Source: Methanobacteriota archaeon
GTDB taxonomy: Archaea > Halobacteriota > Methanomicrobia > Methanomicrobiales > Methanospirillaceae
Length of the DNA: 6,516 nt
Assembly: GCA_009779205.1 (NCBI GenBank)
Contig: WRER01000045.1
Location: 1 to 6,516, forward strand
Direction: 5' to 3'
Shown here piece after piece: positions 6,303-6,516 of this stretch (position 1 is the stretch's first letter; every line of letters starts with the position of its first letter). The translations under genes were made by a program, and so were the position numbers. The notes below the pieces were generated by a model, which worked only from the letters and a program-made list of their open reading frames with translations, did no database searches and was not told the DNA's origin.

Positions 6303-6319
6303 TCTTACTGTGAGTAAGA
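6303..6319. promoter_or_regulatory. 17-bp interrupted palindrome upstream of hisF, candidate operator or leader hairpin
   Basis: TCTTACT-gtg-AGTAAGA has perfect 7-bp arms around a 3-nt centre and ends 14 nt before the hisF ATG. It falls in the short region between divergent genes. As DNA it looks like a site for a dimeric repressor. As RNA it could form a 7-bp hairpin covering the hisF leader. No regulator can be named from this sequence. Confidence 0.45.
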
Positions 6320-6350
6320 AGGTTACGACAAAAAAGCCGGGGAGAAAATC

Positions 6351-6362
6351 TATGTACAATAA
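6351..6362. promoter_or_regulatory. TATA-like stretch between hisF and the divergent secreted-protein gene
   Basis: TATGTACAATAA contains the symmetric core TGTACA and reads as a TATA-like box in both directions. Rightward it is about 15-26 nt before ATG 6377, which suits a leaderless start. Leftward it would start transcription near 6325-6330, placing the palindrome at 6303-6319 in the hisF leader. This is inferred from spacing and composition. Confidence 0.3.
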
Positions 6363-6376
6363 CTGTTTTCTGATAG

Positions 6377-6516
6377 ATGAACAAAATAAGTACAATGCGG
6401 TCATTCTTAGTATCAGTAGTGTCTTTTGGCTTCTTTTTCATCTTCCTGATGGGGAGTGGATCTCCGGTAGCTGCTCTTTGCAATATCCCTTCGTCAACAG
6501 ATTATGTCTTTGTTGG
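6377..6516 (+). CDS. N-terminus of a secreted surface protein, 3' end outside window
   Basis: The frame from ATG 6377 is open to the window end (46 codons visible). An in-frame ATG at 6395 is an alternative start. I prefer 6377 because MNKISTMRS gives a basic n-region and the TATA-like stretch is correctly spaced for a leaderless start. Residues about 10-27 are strongly hydrophobic (FLVSVVSFGFFFIFLMG), followed by SGSPVAALC, so a signal peptide is very likely, with cleavage near A-A or just before LC. The mature part begins CNIPSSTDYVFVG. This resembles the xxIPxGxTVFVGE start of repeated surface-protein domains (DUF3821-like) that I recall from Methanomicrobiales, but that match is short and from memory. 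The cysteine is not in a good lipobox (L at -1). It is transcribed away from hisF. Confidence 0.6.
   Translation, partial: MNKISTMRSFLVSVVSFGFFFIFLMGSGSPVAALCNIPSSTDYVFV

Noticed and set aside
6352..6516. A second open + strand frame from ATG 6352 with GGGGAG upstream
   Set aside because: It overlaps the secreted-protein frame. Its translation has scattered Cys and Trp and no signal peptide, while the frame from 6377 has a textbook signal sequence. The ATG also falls in the TATA-like stretch.
1..6516. CRISPR arrays, tRNA/rRNA genes, riboswitches, replication origin
   Set aside because: I saw no regularly spaced repeats, no tRNA-like cloverleaf or CCA-end pattern, no rRNA stretches and no clustered origin-type repeats. 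Low-similarity structured RNAs cannot be excluded by eye.

Overview
The window looks like a chromosomal segment of a methanogenic archaeon, most likely order Methanomicrobiales. Four observations support this. There is a 3-hexulose-6-phosphate synthase fused to an RraA-like domain, a combination known from that group. The left edge holds the wHTH tail of an archaeal membrane-associated regulator (COG2512 type). TATA-like boxes sit about 20-30 nt ahead of start codons that lack a Shine-Dalgarno (leaderless genes). A secreted protein at the right edge begins like Methanomicrobiales surface proteins. The species cannot be named from the sequence alone.

Left block (1-1826, + strand): the C-terminal wHTH of a regulator cut by the window edge, a 91-residue predicted exported protein just downstream (likely co-transcribed), and a 406-residue HD-domain dNTP triphosphohydrolase (dGTPase family) with its own leaderless-type promoter. 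It converges on the HPS-RraA fusion gene (1847-3133, - strand), with A/T tracts between them that could end transcription both ways.

Middle block (about 3134-5430) is an accessory islet between two core metabolic genes. It contains a relic of an ISAzo13-type transposase C-terminus (3216-3377), an intact MATE-type 12-TM transporter (3536-4849), a translationally coupled start of a lost second cistron (4846), and a rhuM pseudogene on the other strand (4935-5359) that is both frameshifted and truncated. No intact mobile element remains. The MATE gene is the only intact member.

Right block (5431-6516): hisF on the - strand, longer than usual because of an insertion of about 33 residues, and a divergent secreted protein that runs off the window. 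Their short shared intergenic region has a 17-bp perfect interrupted palindrome 15 nt ahead of hisF and a TATA-like stretch that could serve either direction.

The intact genes are mostly housekeeping: histidine/purine metabolism (HisF), pentose/C1 interconversion (HPS) and dNTP homeostasis. I see no convincing new multi-gene system. The most interesting items are the domain fusion, the decayed islet and the hisF upstream palindrome.
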